Made by a program: the position numbers and the translations under genes. Below the pieces are notes generated by a model. That model did no database searches, was not told where the DNA came from, and was given only the letters and a program-made list of their open reading frames with translations. Positions 19,361 to 28,678 of a stretch of 64,000 nucleotides of DNA are shown piece by piece; the first letter of the stretch is position 1, and the number at the start of each line of letters is the position of its first letter. Source of the DNA: Pseudomonas sp. (GTDB lineage: Bacteria > Pseudomonadota > Gammaproteobacteria > Pseudomonadales > Pseudomonadaceae); assembly GCF_030684895.1 (NCBI RefSeq), contig NZ_JAUXXP010000039.1:1-64000 (forward strand), given 5' to 3'.

Positions 19361-19670
19361 CTATCTAGGCTCGCGGCGCGGTTGTTGTTATTGGCGCGGT
19401 GCTGGGCTTGGCGGTGGCGGCGAGTCAGGCTCTGCGGCTATCGCGGGTGGCCCTGCAGGCCCACGGGAGTGCGGGCGCAGCGAGTATAGCGACTCGGCAG
19501 TCGCAGGGCGACCATGGCACTTGGCCGCCTGGACTTTGTAGTCATTTCATCGACTGCGGCAAAACATTGGCTGCGTTCATCTAACTGTCACATTGCTTAC
19601 ATAGAGTCGTCATGCGGCCTACCGATACTTGGCCCCGTTCAATCCAACACTAGTTTTCCAGGAGTAAGGC
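19361..19670. other. Intergenic region upstream of pstS
   Basis: This 310-bp stretch contains no supportable gene. Its right part holds the pstS Pho box and promoter; the left part (19361-19560) is GC-rich and shows nothing I recognise. Confidence 0.6.
19585..19602 (+). promoter_or_regulatory. Pho box upstream of pstS
   Basis: CTGTCAC-ATTG-CTTACAT matches the PhoB site, two 7-bp repeats of CTGTCAT type 11 bp apart. It lies 69 bp before the pstS start, the position expected for activation by phosphorylated PhoB under phosphate starvation. Confidence 0.85.
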
Positions 19671-20636
19671 ATGAAACTTAAGCGTTTGATGGCGGCCATG
19701 ACGTTTGTCGCCGCTGGCGTGGCTACCGCCACTGCGGTTGCTGCTGTCGATCCGGCTCTGCCGAGCTACACCAAGACTTCCGGCGTGTCGGGCAACCTGT
19801 CCAGCGTGGGCTCCGACTCCCTGGCCAACCTGATGACGTTGTGGGCTGAAGAGTTCAAAAAGGAATACCCGAACGTCAATATCCAGATCCAGGCCGCCGG
19901 CTCAAGCACCGCGCCACCCGCGCTGACTGAAGGCACCGCCAACCTCGGTCCGATGAGCCGTCCGATGAAGGATGCCGAGATCCAGGCGTTCGAAGAGAAA
20001 TACGGCTACAAGCCGACTGCCGTGCCGGTGGCCATCGACGCCCTGGCGGTATTCGTGCACAAGGACAACCCGATCAAGAGCCTGGATATGGCGCAGATCG
20101 ACGGGATTTTTTCTGCCACTCGCCTGTGCGGCGGCAGCAATATCAAGACCTGGGGCGATGTGGGTCTGACCGGCGAGTGGGCGGATAAGCCGATTCAGTT
20201 GTTCGGTCGTAACTCGGTATCGGGCACTTACGGTTACTTCAAGGAAACCGCCCTGTGCAAAGGCGACTTCAAGGCTAACGTCAATGAGCAGCCGGGTTCG
20301 GCTTCCGTTGTGCAGTCGATCTCCAGCACCATCAATGCCATCGGTTATTCGGGCATTGGTTACAAAACCTCCAGCGTGCGTGCGGTACCGCTGGCGAAAA
20401 AAGGTGGCGAAGCCTTTGAAGCCAACGAAGAAAACGCCCTGGCTGGCAAGTTCCCGCTGGCGCGTTTCTTCTACGTTTACGTCAACAAGGCACCGAACAA
20501 GCCGCTGAGCCCGCTGGATGCCGAGTTCGTCAAGCTGGTGCTGTCCAAGCAAGGTCAGGACGTAGTCGTGAAAGACGGCTACATCCCGCTGCCGAAAAAG
20601 GTCATCGACAAGACCATTGCGGAGCTGGGTCTGTAA
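19671..20636 (+). CDS. pstS: Periplasmic phosphate-binding protein PstS
   Basis: Binds inorganic phosphate and hands it to the PstCAB ABC transporter. The 321-residue product has a signal peptide ([16 protein letters not shown], probable cleavage after AVAA). Family motifs are [30 protein letters not shown] and [13 protein letters not shown], which hold the Ser, Thr, Arg and Asp ligands of phosphate. A Pho box precedes the gene and an attenuator-like hairpin follows it, as expected because PstS is needed in excess over the membrane subunits. Confidence 0.97.
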   Translation: MKLKRLMAAMTFVAAGVATATAVAAVDPALPSYTKTSGVSGNLSSVGSDSLANLMTLWAEEFKKEYPNVNIQIQAAGSSTAPPALTEGTANLGPMSRPMKDAEIQAFEEKYGYKPTAVPVAIDALAVFVHKDNPIKSLDMAQIDGIFSATRLCGGSNIKTWGDVGLTGEWADKPIQLFGRNSVSGTYGYFKETALCKGDFKANVNEQPGSASVVQSISSTINAIGYSGIGYKTSSVRAVPLAKKGGEAFEANEENALAGKFPLARFFYVYVNKAPNKPLSPLDAEFVKLVLSKQGQDVVVKDGYIPLPKKVIDKTIAELGL

Positions 20637-20673
20637 AGACTGCCTGGTTGGCAAGGACGCCTAAGTAAGTCGC

Positions 20674-20710
20674 ACGCCCGCCTTCGTTTACGACAGGTGG
20701 GCGTTGTTTT
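20674..20710 (+). terminator. Hairpin with T-rich tail between pstS and pstC
   Basis: ACGCCCGCCT at 20674-20683 pairs with AGGTGGGCGT at 20695-20704 (one wobble pair), followed by TTGTTTTG. Probably a partial terminator that lowers expression of pstCAB relative to pstS. Confidence 0.65.
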
Positions 20711-20719
20711 GTCAAAGCG

Positions 20720-20737
20720 CTGTAACTTTTCTGTCAC
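20720..20737 (+). promoter_or_regulatory. Pho box upstream of pstC
   Basis: CTGTAAC-TTTT-CTGTCAC fits the PhoB direct-repeat pattern with 11-bp spacing. It lies 83 bp before pstC and implies that pstCAB-phoU has its own PhoB-dependent promoter in addition to read-through from pstS. Confidence 0.8.
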
Positions 20738-20819
20738 AAAGGCTCGCTAGAGTTAGCGCCTTGTATAGCGACAGAACTCCTTATGGCGCGCTCATGGCTG
20801 CGCAGAGACGCTCTTACCT

Positions 20820-23105
20820 ATGAATGACTTGGCTAGTGAAACCATGACCGCCACCAGCAAATCCCTCGGGCTGGACTTCAACACCCCGGCCCTGCAGCGC
20901 AAGCGGCGTATCCGTGCGCTGAAAGATCACTTCGCCCGCTGGGCAGTATCCATCGGTGGTATGGCGGTACTCGGTGCCATCACCCTGATCTTCTTCTACC
21001 TGGCCTACGTGGTTATGCCGATGTTTCAGGGCGCCAGCCTGGAAAGCCGCAAGCCGGTGCAGGCGGCCTGGCTGAGTGAAGCCGCTGCGCCGCTGCTGCT
21101 GACACTGGAAGAGCAGAACCAGATGGCCATGCGTCTGGACCAGAACGGTCAGGTGCAGTTCTTTGATGCGAAGAACATGCAGCCGCTGAACCGCGTGCAA
21201 CTGCCTATCCCGGCGGATACGCGCATCGTTTCGGTCGGCCAGGATGAGCCGGGCAGCAATCGCGTTGCCCTGGGCCTGTCCAACGGCCGGGTGCTGGTGT
21301 TTCAGCACCTCTACAAACTCAGCTACCCGAATGACGTGCAAACCATCACGCCGAGCATCAGTTATCCCTTCGGTGACACGCCGATTGAACTCGATGCCCA
21401 GGGCCGTGAGGTCGACCACATTGGTCTTAGCCTGAGCCGTGGCACGCTGATGTTGGTGGGCTCCACCGGTACCGCATTGCATGTGTTGAAGCTCGGTCGC
21501 GAAGAAAACCTGATGACCGGTGAAGTGACCCTCAGTGAAGAGCGTATTGCCCTGCCGCAGATCGCTGAGCCGATCAAGGCGCTGCTCATCGACCCACGGC
21601 AGATGTGGCTATACGTGATCAACGGTCGCGCTACCGCCGATGTCTTCGACATGCGCAGCAACAGTCTGAATGGTCGCTACAAGCTGCTTGCTGATGCCAA
21701 ACTGGAAGTCAGCAACGTTACCTCGCTGCTCGGTGGCATCTCGCTGATGGTCGGCGACAGCGGCGGTGGTATTACCCAGTGGTTTATGGTGCGCGAAGAG
21801 GACGACAAGGCTTCGCTGACCTCGATTCGCAGCTTCCAGCTGGCCGGCAACCCCATTGTGCAGATACTCCCGGAGGAGCGCCGCAAGGGCTTCTTCGCCC
21901 TGGATGCCAAGGGCAATCTGGGTATCTTCCACAGCACCGCACACCGCACGCTGCTGGTTGAGTCGGTTGCTGAGGGCAAGGCCTTGGCCGCCCTGTCGCC
22001 GCGCGCCAACCGCGCGCTGATCGAGTCGGACGGCAAGCTGCAGCGTTTCCTGGTCGACAACCCGCACCCGGAAATTTCCTGGAGCTCGCTGTGGGGCAAG
22101 GTCTGGTACGAGAACTATGACGCGCCTGGCCACGTCTGGCAGTCGACCTCCGCCAGCACCGACAACGAACCCAAGCTGAGCCTCGCGCCGCTGGCCTTCG
22201 GTACGCTGAAAGCCGCGTTCTACGCCATGCTTCTGGCGGCGCCGCTGGCCATTGCTGCCGCGCTCTACACCGCCTACTTCATGGCCCCGGCGCTGCGCCG
22301 CAAGGTCAAGCCGGTGATCGAGCTGATGGAAGCGCTGCCGACGGTGATCCTCGGCTTCTTCGCCGGCCTGTTCCTCGCGCCCTATGTGGAAGGCCATCTG
22401 CCGGGGATTTTCAGCCTGCTGATCTTTACCCCGATCGGCATTCTGCTGGCTGGTTACCTGTGGAGCCGCCTGCCGGAGTCGATTCGCCTGAGTGTGCCGG
22501 ACGGCTGGGAGTCGGCGATGCTGATCCCGGTGATCCTGCTGGTGGGCTATGTGTCGCTGGCCATGAGCGGCCATGTGGAGAACTGGCTGTTCGACGGCAA
22601 CATGCGCATGTGGCTGAGCAATGACTTGGGCATTCCGTTCGACCAGCGCAACGCCCTGGTCGTCGGCCTGGCCATGGGCTTTGCGGTGATCCCGACTATC
22701 TACTCGATTGCCGAAGACGCCGTGTTCAGCGTGCCGAAGAGCCTGACGTTCGGTTCTCTGGCTCTCGGTGCCACGCCGTGGCAGACCCTGACCCGCGTGG
22801 TGATTCTCACCGCCAGCCCAGGCATCTTCTCGGCGGTGATGATCGGCATGGGTCGCGCCGTTGGCGAAACCATGATCGTGCTGATGGCCACCGGCAACAC
22901 CGCGATCATGGACATGAACATCTTCGAGGGTCTGCGCACCCTGGCCGCCAACGTGGCGGTGGAAATGCCCGAATCGGAAGTCGGTGGTACTCACTACCGC
23001 GTGCTGTTCCTCTCGGCGCTGGTGCTGCTTGGCTTCACCTTTGTCATGAACACCCTGGCGGAGCTGGTGCGCCAGCGTCTGCGCGTCAAGTACGCCTCGC
23101 TCTAA
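20820..23105 (+). CDS. pstC: Phosphate ABC transporter permease PstC
   Basis: Membrane subunit of the high-affinity phosphate transporter. At 761 residues it is the long Pseudomonas form. A first membrane segment (about 42-63, GGMAVLGAITLIFFYLAYVV) is followed by a soluble domain of about 400 residues. The permease domain starts near 460 and carries the ABC-permease EAA-type loop (FGSLALGATPWQTLTRVVI) and GRAVGETMIVLMATGNTAI. The soluble insertion is absent from short enterobacterial PstC and has a WD-like look. The gene is intact, unlike pstA after it. Confidence 0.95.
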   Translation: MNDLASETMTATSKSLGLDFNTPALQRKRRIRALKDHFARWAVSIGGMAVLGAITLIFFYLAYVVMPMFQGASLESRKPVQAAWLSEAAAPLLLTLEEQNQMAMRLDQNGQVQFFDAKNMQPLNRVQLPIPADTRIVSVGQDEPGSNRVALGLSNGRVLVFQHLYKLSYPNDVQTITPSISYPFGDTPIELDAQGREVDHIGLSLSRGTLMLVGSTGTALHVLKLGREENLMTGEVTLSEERIALPQIAEPIKALLIDPRQMWLYVINGRATADVFDMRSNSLNGRYKLLADAKLEVSNVTSLLGGISLMVGDSGGGITQWFMVREEDDKASLTSIRSFQLAGNPIVQILPEERRKGFFALDAKGNLGIFHSTAHRTLLVESVAEGKALAALSPRANRALIESDGKLQRFLVDNPHPEISWSSLWGKVWYENYDAPGHVWQSTSASTDNEPKLSLAPLAFGTLKAAFYAMLLAAPLAIAAALYTAYFMAPALRRKVKPVIELMEALPTVILGFFAGLFLAPYVEGHLPGIFSLLIFTPIGILLAGYLWSRLPESIRLSVPDGWESAMLIPVILLVGYVSLAMSGHVENWLFDGNMRMWLSNDLGIPFDQRNALVVGLAMGFAVIPTIYSIAEDAVFSVPKSLTFGSLALGATPWQTLTRVVILTASPGIFSAVMIGMGRAVGETMIVLMATGNTAIMDMNIFEGLRTLAANVAVEMPESEVGGTHYRVLFLSALVLLGFTFVMNTLAELVRQRLRVKYASL

Positions 23106-23120
23106 GGATTGGGAAGGTAT

Positions 23121-24797
23121 ATGTCCGTGAAACAGAACAACCTGAAAACCTGGTTCAAGAGCGGTACGCCGTGGATCTGGATGAATGCCGGCGCGGTGTC
23201 CATCGCCGTGATCATGACTCTCGGTCTGATGATGGTGATCGCCGTGCGCGGCCTCGGTCACTTCTGGCCGGCGGATTTCGTTTAGGCTCACTACCAGATC
23301 CCTGGCCAGGAAGCCAAAGTAATGGCTGGCGAGATCACCCAGATCGAAGAAGTGCCGCGCGCCCGTCTGGCTGCTTCCGGCTTGCCGGTGCAGGCTGAAG
23401 GCGGCGAGTTTATGACCCGCGAGCTATTCAAAGTGGGTAACCGCGATGTGTATGGCGCGGACTTCACCTGGGTGGTCGGCGAATGGCTGAGCAACCTGCG
23501 CACCCCGGAAAACCTCACGGCGCTGGAGCGCCGCGAGTGGGGCAACTTCTACGGCTACCTGGTCAACGTCAAGGAGGCCGGTGAACTGGTCGCCGAAGGC
23601 GATGCCAGCTGGCCGGTGCTGCAGGAGCGCATCGAGCGCGTCGAGCAGCTGCACAAGAACCTGGTGCGCCTGGAGAAGAAAGACATCGGGCGGATCAACG
23701 CGGGCCTGGAGCGCATCCGTCTGCAAACCCGCAAGCTGGAGCTGCAGGGCAAGCTGGATGAAGTCGCCCAGGCTGAGCTGGACGCAGAACGCGCGCAGTG
23801 GGATGCCGAGTACAAGGTGCTGGAAACCAAGCTGATCGCCCTCAATCAAGCGTTCAATCGCGACAGCGTCACGCTCAAGACGGTTGATGGCCGTGAAGTG
23901 ACCATCAGCCTGGGCAAAGTGGTGCGAGCCTTCCAGCCCAATGCCATGGGCACGGCTGACAAGCTCGGCTTCTACTTTGCCAAGCTGTGGGAATTTGTCA
24001 GCGACGACCCACGTGAGGCCAACACCGAAGGCGGCATCTTCCCAGCGATTTTCGGCACGGTGATGATGACCCTGATCATGGCCGTGATTGTTACCCCGTT
24101 CGGCGTGGTGGCGGCCATTTACCTGCGTGAATACGCCAAGCAGGGCCCGTTGACCCGGGTAATCCGCATCGCGGTAAACAACCTGGCGGGTGTGCCGGCC
24201 ATCGTTTACGGCGTGTTCGGCCTGGGCTTCTTCGTCTACGTGCTGGGTGGCTCGCTCGACCGCATGTTCTTCCCGGAAGCCGCACCGGCACCGACCTTCG
24301 GTACGCCGGGCCTGCTCTGGGCCTCGCTGACCCTGGCGATCCTCACCCTGCCGGTGGTGATCGTGGCCACCGAAGAAGGTTTGGCGCGGATTCCGCGGGC
24401 GGTGCGTGAGGGCTCTCTGGCCCTCGGTGCGACCAAGGTGGAAACCCTTTGGCGCGTGGTGCTGCCCATGGCCAGCCCGGCGATGATGACCGGCCTGATT
24501 CTCGCCGTGGCCCGCGCCGCTGGCGAAGTGGCGCCGCTGATGCTGGTGGGCGTGGTCAAGCTGGCGCCGAGCCTGCCGGTGGATGGCAACTACCCGTACC
24601 TGCACCTCGATCAGAAGATCATGCACCTGGGCTTCCACATCTACGACGTCGGCTTCCAGAGCCCCAACGTCGAAGCCGCGCGGCCGCTGGTGTACGCCAC
24701 CGCGTTGCTGCTGGTGCTGGTCATCGTGGTGCTGAACATGGCGGCGGTGTATATCCGCAACCACCTGCGCGAGAAGTACAAGGCGCTGGATCACTAA
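23121..24797 (+). pseudogene. pstA: pstA phosphate permease with an in-frame TAG at codon 55
   Basis: PstA is the second permease of the phosphate transporter. From ATG 23121 (15 nt after the pstC stop) the frame reads MSVKQNNLKTWFKSGTPWIW through the first membrane segment to HFWPADFV, then TAG at 23283-23285. It then continues in the same frame as AHYQIPGQEAKVMAGEITQ for about 500 more residues. The long soluble insertion and the C-terminal permease (LALGATKVETLWRVVLPMAS, GEVAPLMLVGVVK) are intact. A CAG or GAG codon changed to TAG would explain it. Restart at ATG 23322 would lose the first membrane helix. It is a real nonsense mutation or a sequence error. Confidence 0.9.
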
Positions 24798-24860
24798 TCA
24801 TCGCGCCGCGGCCTGCTGGCCGCGGCGGCTTAACGCATTTGTTAGCGTAGGGAGCATCCC

Positions 24861-25694
24861 ATGCAGCACGAAACACATACACACGGTATCGACATGGCGG
24901 CCCTCGGCCGCGACCGCCAGGGCCTGAACATGGCCAACGAGCGCGTGGCCATCGACGTACCGGGTCTGAACCTCTACTACGGCGACAAGCAGGCGCTGTT
25001 CGACGTCAAGATGAGCATTCCCAACCAGCGCGTGACGGCCTTTATCGGCCCGTCCGGTTGCGGTAAATCGACCCTGCTGCGCACCTTCAACCGGATGAAT
25101 GATCTGGTCGACGGTTGCCGCGTGGAAGGCGAAATCAACCTCGACGGCAAGAACATCTACCGCAAGGGCGAAGATGTCGCCGAGCTGCGTCGTCGCGTCG
25201 GCATGGTGTTCCAGAAGCCTAACCCGTTCCCCAAGAGCATCTACGAGAACGTGGTGTACGGCCTGCGCATCCAGGGCATCAACCAGAAGCGCGTGCTCGA
25301 TGAAGCCGTGGAATGGGCACTGAAAAGCGCGGCGCTGTGGGATGAAGTGAAGGATCGTCTGCACGAGTCGGCGCTCGGCCTGTCCGGTGGTCAGCAGCAG
25401 CGCCTGGTGATCGCCCGTACCGTGGCGGTCCAGCCGGAAGTGCTGCTGCTCGACGAACCCTGCTCGGCCCTCGACCCGATTTCCACGCTGAAAGTCGAAG
25501 AGCTGATCTACGAACTGAAATCCAAGTACACCATCGTTATCGTGACCCACAACATGCAGCAGGCGGCGCGGGTCTCGGATTACACGGCGTTTATGTACAT
25601 GGGCAAACTGATCGAGTTCGGTGATACCGATACGCTGTTCACCAACCCGGCGAAGAAACAGACAGAGGACTACATCACCGGTCGTTACGGCTGA
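24861..25694 (+). CDS. pstB: Phosphate ABC transporter ATPase PstB
   Basis: The ATPase that powers PstCA. The 277-residue product has Walker [10 protein letters not shown], the signature LSGGQQQRL, Walker [13 protein letters not shown] and the switch His in [13 protein letters not shown]. The N-terminal about 35 residues ([20 protein letters not shown]) are the usual Pseudomonas extension. It also takes part in the Pst-PhoU signal that keeps PhoR quiet when phosphate is plentiful. Confidence 0.97.
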   Translation: MQHETHTHGIDMAALGRDRQGLNMANERVAIDVPGLNLYYGDKQALFDVKMSIPNQRVTAFIGPSGCGKSTLLRTFNRMNDLVDGCRVEGEINLDGKNIYRKGEDVAELRRRVGMVFQKPNPFPKSIYENVVYGLRIQGINQKRVLDEAVEWALKSAALWDEVKDRLHESALGLSGGQQQRLVIARTVAVQPEVLLLDEPCSALDPISTLKVEELIYELKSKYTIVIVTHNMQQAARVSDYTAFMYMGKLIEFGDTDTLFTNPAKKQTEDYITGRYG

Positions 25695-25747
25695 TGGCAA
25701 GCCCATCCTAAGCAGAGACGTTATTCGGTTCATTCAAGGGTTTGCAC

Positions 25748-26479
25748 ATGATCAACAAAGAAAACCTTACCCAGCACATCTCCCAGCAGTTCAACGTCGA
25801 GCTGGAGGAGGTGCGTAGCCACCTGCTGGCGATGGGCGGCCTGGTCGAGAAGCAGGTCAATGACGCGGTCACCGCGCTGATCGATGCCGACTCCGGTCTG
25901 GCTCAGCAAGTGCGCGAGATCGATGACCAGATCAACCAGATGGAACGCAATATCGACGAGGAGTGCGTGCGCATTCTCGCCCGTCGTCAGCCGGCCGCGT
26001 CCGACCTGCGGTTGATCATCAGCATCTCCAAGTCGGTTATCGATCTCGAGCGCATCGGCGACGAAGCGACCAAGATCGCCAAGCGCGCGATCCTGTTGTG
26101 CGAAGAAGGCGAAGCACCGCGCGGTTATGTGGAAGTGCGGCATATCGGCGATCAGGTGCGCCGGATGGTGCAGGAAGCGCTGGACGCGTTCGCCCGTTTC
26201 GACGCCGACCTGGCGCTGTCAGTGGCGCAGTACGACAAGACCGTCGACCGCGAATACAAGACCGCACTGCGTGAGCTGGTGACCTTTATGATGGAAGACC
26301 CGCGCTCGATTTCGCGCGTGCTCAACATCATCTGGGCTCTGCGTTCACTGGAGCGCATCGGCGACCACGCACGCAATATCGCCGAACTGGTGATCTACCT
26401 GGTCCGCGGCACCGACGTCAAACACATCGGTCTGACTCGTATGCAGGAAGAAGTGCAGGGCACCAAAAAAGGCCACTGA
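25748..26479 (+). CDS. phoU: Phosphate signalling protein PhoU
   Basis: PhoU connects the Pst transporter to the PhoR kinase and represses the Pho regulon when phosphate is sufficient. The 243-residue product starts at ATG 25748 and is helical with two copies of the PhoU motif: SVIDLERIGDEATKIAK near residue 95 and RSLERIGDHARNIAEL near 200, both with the acidic metal-binding pattern. It follows pstB by 53 nt. Confidence 0.96.
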   Translation: MINKENLTQHISQQFNVELEEVRSHLLAMGGLVEKQVNDAVTALIDADSGLAQQVREIDDQINQMERNIDEECVRILARRQPAASDLRLIISISKSVIDLERIGDEATKIAKRAILLCEEGEAPRGYVEVRHIGDQVRRMVQEALDAFARFDADLALSVAQYDKTVDREYKTALRELVTFMMEDPRSISRVLNIIWALRSLERIGDHARNIAELVIYLVRGTDVKHIGLTRMQEEVQGTKKGH

Positions 26480-26624
26480 GTCGGCTGTTGTGGGCGGCGT
26501 TGACGCGCTGCCCGTGCGGGCCTACATGGCCAAGATGCACCTGATCGCGACATATGGTGCATTTCGGTTGGCCTTTGGCCAGTAGCCGTGACTATGCTTA
26601 AGGCCATCAGAACAGGAGTGGCCG

Positions 26625-27536
26625 ATGAGCAAAGTCAGCGTGCTGGTAGTGGACGACGCAACCTTTATCCGCGATTTGGTGAAGAAGGGTTTACGCGACC
26701 ACTTTCCAGGCATCCAGATTGAGGAAGCCGTCAACGGGCGCAAAGCTCTGCAGATGCTGACGCGCCAGCCGGTTGACCTGATTCTCTGTGACTGGGAAAT
26801 GCCGGAAATGTCTGGCCTGGAACTGCTCACCTGGTGCCGCGAACAAGAAGCCCTGAAGATCGTCCCGTTTATCATGGTCACCAGCCGCGGTGACAAAGAG
26901 AACGTGGTGCAGGCGATTCAGGCCGGCGTTTCCGACTTTATCGGCAAACCCTTTTCCAACGAACAGCTGATCACCAAGGTGAAAAAGGCCCTCAGCCGTG
27001 CCGGCAAATTGCAGGCGCTGATGTCCAGCGCGCCGCCGAAAATGCTCAGCAGCGGCTCTTTTGCCAACGACTCGCTGTCCGCCCTGACGGGCGGCAAAGC
27101 CGATGTAGTCAAACCCGCAGCAGGGCCAGCGGTGCAAGCTGCCGCGGCCTTTGCCGGCAAACCTGCTGCCAAAGCAGCGGCTGCCAGCGCGCCCAGCGGG
27201 CGTGGTCAGGGCCAGTTGCGCTTGCCCGGTGGCGCCAGCATGTCTTGCGTGATCAAGGCCCTGAGCCTCAAGGAAGCGCTGCTGGTGGTCAAACGCACCG
27301 AGGAGCTGCCGCAGGTGCTGGAAAGCGCGGTGCTTGATCTGGAGCAGGGCGAGGCGGCAGAAACGGCGCGACTCAATGGCTATCTGCATGCCGTCGCGGC
27401 CTTTGAGCCAAAACCGGACAGCGAGTGGCTGCAACTGACCTTCAGATTCGTCGACCGCGACCCGCAGAAGCTCGACTACATCTCCCGGCTGATCGCTCGA
27501 GGCACCGCGCAGAAGCACTTCAGCCCGGGTGCTTAG
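26625..27536 (+). CDS. Response regulator with a C-terminal non-DNA-binding domain
   Basis: The N-terminal about 125 residues form a CheY-like receiver (VLVVDDATFIRD, the phospho-acceptor Asp in LILCDWEMPEMSG, MVTSRG, and Lys in IGKPFSNEQL). An Ala-rich linker (about 165-195) follows, then a domain of about 100 residues I cannot name with certainty; it has no helix-turn-helix and may be PilZ-like. P. aeruginosa has a comparable gene right after phoU. Possible output is a protein interaction or a bound second messenger; unproven. Confidence 0.85.
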   Translation: MSKVSVLVVDDATFIRDLVKKGLRDHFPGIQIEEAVNGRKALQMLTRQPVDLILCDWEMPEMSGLELLTWCREQEALKIVPFIMVTSRGDKENVVQAIQAGVSDFIGKPFSNEQLITKVKKALSRAGKLQALMSSAPPKMLSSGSFANDSLSALTGGKADVVKPAAGPAVQAAAAFAGKPAAKAAAASAPSGRGQGQLRLPGGASMSCVIKALSLKEALLVVKRTEELPQVLESAVLDLEQGEAAETARLNGYLHAVAAFEPKPDSEWLQLTFRFVDRDPQKLDYISRLIARGTAQKHFSPGA

Positions 27537-27604
27537 GTTGGGCTGCGCTGTACACCGGCAACCTACCTGCGATCTCCCCGTTATCTGTTGCACGCAAGCC
27601 TTAG

Positions 27605-27621
27605 CCCGGATGCCATCCGGG
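27605..27621. repeat. REP-like hairpin
   Basis: CCCGGATGCCATCCGGG is a perfect 7-bp stem with a 3-nt loop in the 144-bp gap between the response regulator and peptidase genes. It resembles the short palindromes common in Pseudomonas intergenic regions. Confidence 0.55.
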
Positions 27622-27755
27622 GAAAGCCTGGCGAGCCATGCCGACCGATGGCGGTGAGCCGGTTCACAGCCTGACCCTTAGTGCCTCGCACGGCGGCGGT
27701 AGCGCTGCTAATCTCAAGGGTCCGGACACAGACAAATCATAAGATCCGAGTCGTT

Positions 27756-28652
27756 ATGCTAGGGCGTTTGATACTTCTCTGCAGTTTGTTGACCCTTGCC
27801 GGCCAGGCAGTGGCGTTGACTATTTATAAGTACACCGATGCCAACGGCGTGGTCACCTATACCGACCAGGCCGCGCCCGGTGCGCAGGTGTTCGTGTTTC
27901 GCGACCGCATGGTTGAGCGCCTGGACAACCAGGTAAAGCTGGAAACCAAGAAACACGAAGCGGGTGAAACCCTGTTGGTACGCAACGACCTGTACGCACC
28001 GGTGCAGATCGAACTGCGTCTGGAAGCCACTGACAACGTCACCGGCGTGCCGAACAAGCCGATCAGCTGGGTGTTGCCGCCGCGCAGCAATATTCGCCTG
28101 GCCACCCTGGCTCCGCGCGATGCCAGCAAACCCATGCGTTACACCCCCAAGCTGCGTTACGCCATGGGCGATCCGCGCCTGCTACCGACGCAGAAGAGCT
28201 ACCCGTTGCCGTGGCGCGGTGGCCCGTTCCGTCTGACCCAGGGCGCCAATGGCCAGTACAGCCACTTCACGCCGAAAGGCCGCTACGCCATGGATATCGC
28301 CATGCCCGAAGGCACGCCGATTGTTGCGGCGCGCGGCGGCATTGTGGTGAAAACCGAAAATCAGCAGGGCGGTCGTGGCAACAACCCGTCCGGCAACTAC
28401 GTACGTATCCTCCATGACGACGGCACCATGGGCGTTTATCTGCACCTGATGAAGGGCTCTGTGGCGGTCAGCGAAGGCAGCCGCGTGCACGCCGGCAGCA
28501 TACTCGCGCGCTCCGGCAATACCGGCAACAGCACCGGCCCGCACCTGCATTTCGTGGTGCAGCGCAATGTCGGCCTGGCGCTGGAATCGATCCCCTTCAA
28601 CTTCGCCCAGCCGGTCGACAGTCTGCCTAACTTCGCGGTGGGTGGGGAGTAA
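27756..28652 (+). CDS. M23-family metallopeptidase with N-terminal DUF4124
   Basis: A probable periplasmic peptidoglycan endopeptidase or relative. The ATG at 27756 gives 298 residues with a signal peptide (MLGRLILLCSLLTLAGQAVA). A DUF4124-type segment (YKYTDANGVVTYTDQ) follows. The C-terminal half is a LytM/M23 domain. The zinc ligands fit YSHFTPKGRYAMDIAMP (HxnD) and GPHLHFVV (HxH). An upstream in-frame start would add 25 residues but would spoil the signal peptide. Confidence 0.9.
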   Translation: MLGRLILLCSLLTLAGQAVALTIYKYTDANGVVTYTDQAAPGAQVFVFRDRMVERLDNQVKLETKKHEAGETLLVRNDLYAPVQIELRLEATDNVTGVPNKPISWVLPPRSNIRLATLAPRDASKPMRYTPKLRYAMGDPRLLPTQKSYPLPWRGGPFRLTQGANGQYSHFTPKGRYAMDIAMPEGTPIVAARGGIVVKTENQQGGRGNNPSGNYVRILHDDGTMGVYLHLMKGSVAVSEGSRVHAGSILARSGNTGNSTGPHLHFVVQRNVGLALESIPFNFAQPVDSLPNFAVGGE

Positions 28653-28678
28653 CCCATCCTACAAGGCGGCGAGGATGC

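Noticed and set aside
21609..24794. Two long minus-strand ORFs opposite pstC and pstA
   Set aside because: His/Gln/Arg-rich antisense translations typical of GC-rich shadows.
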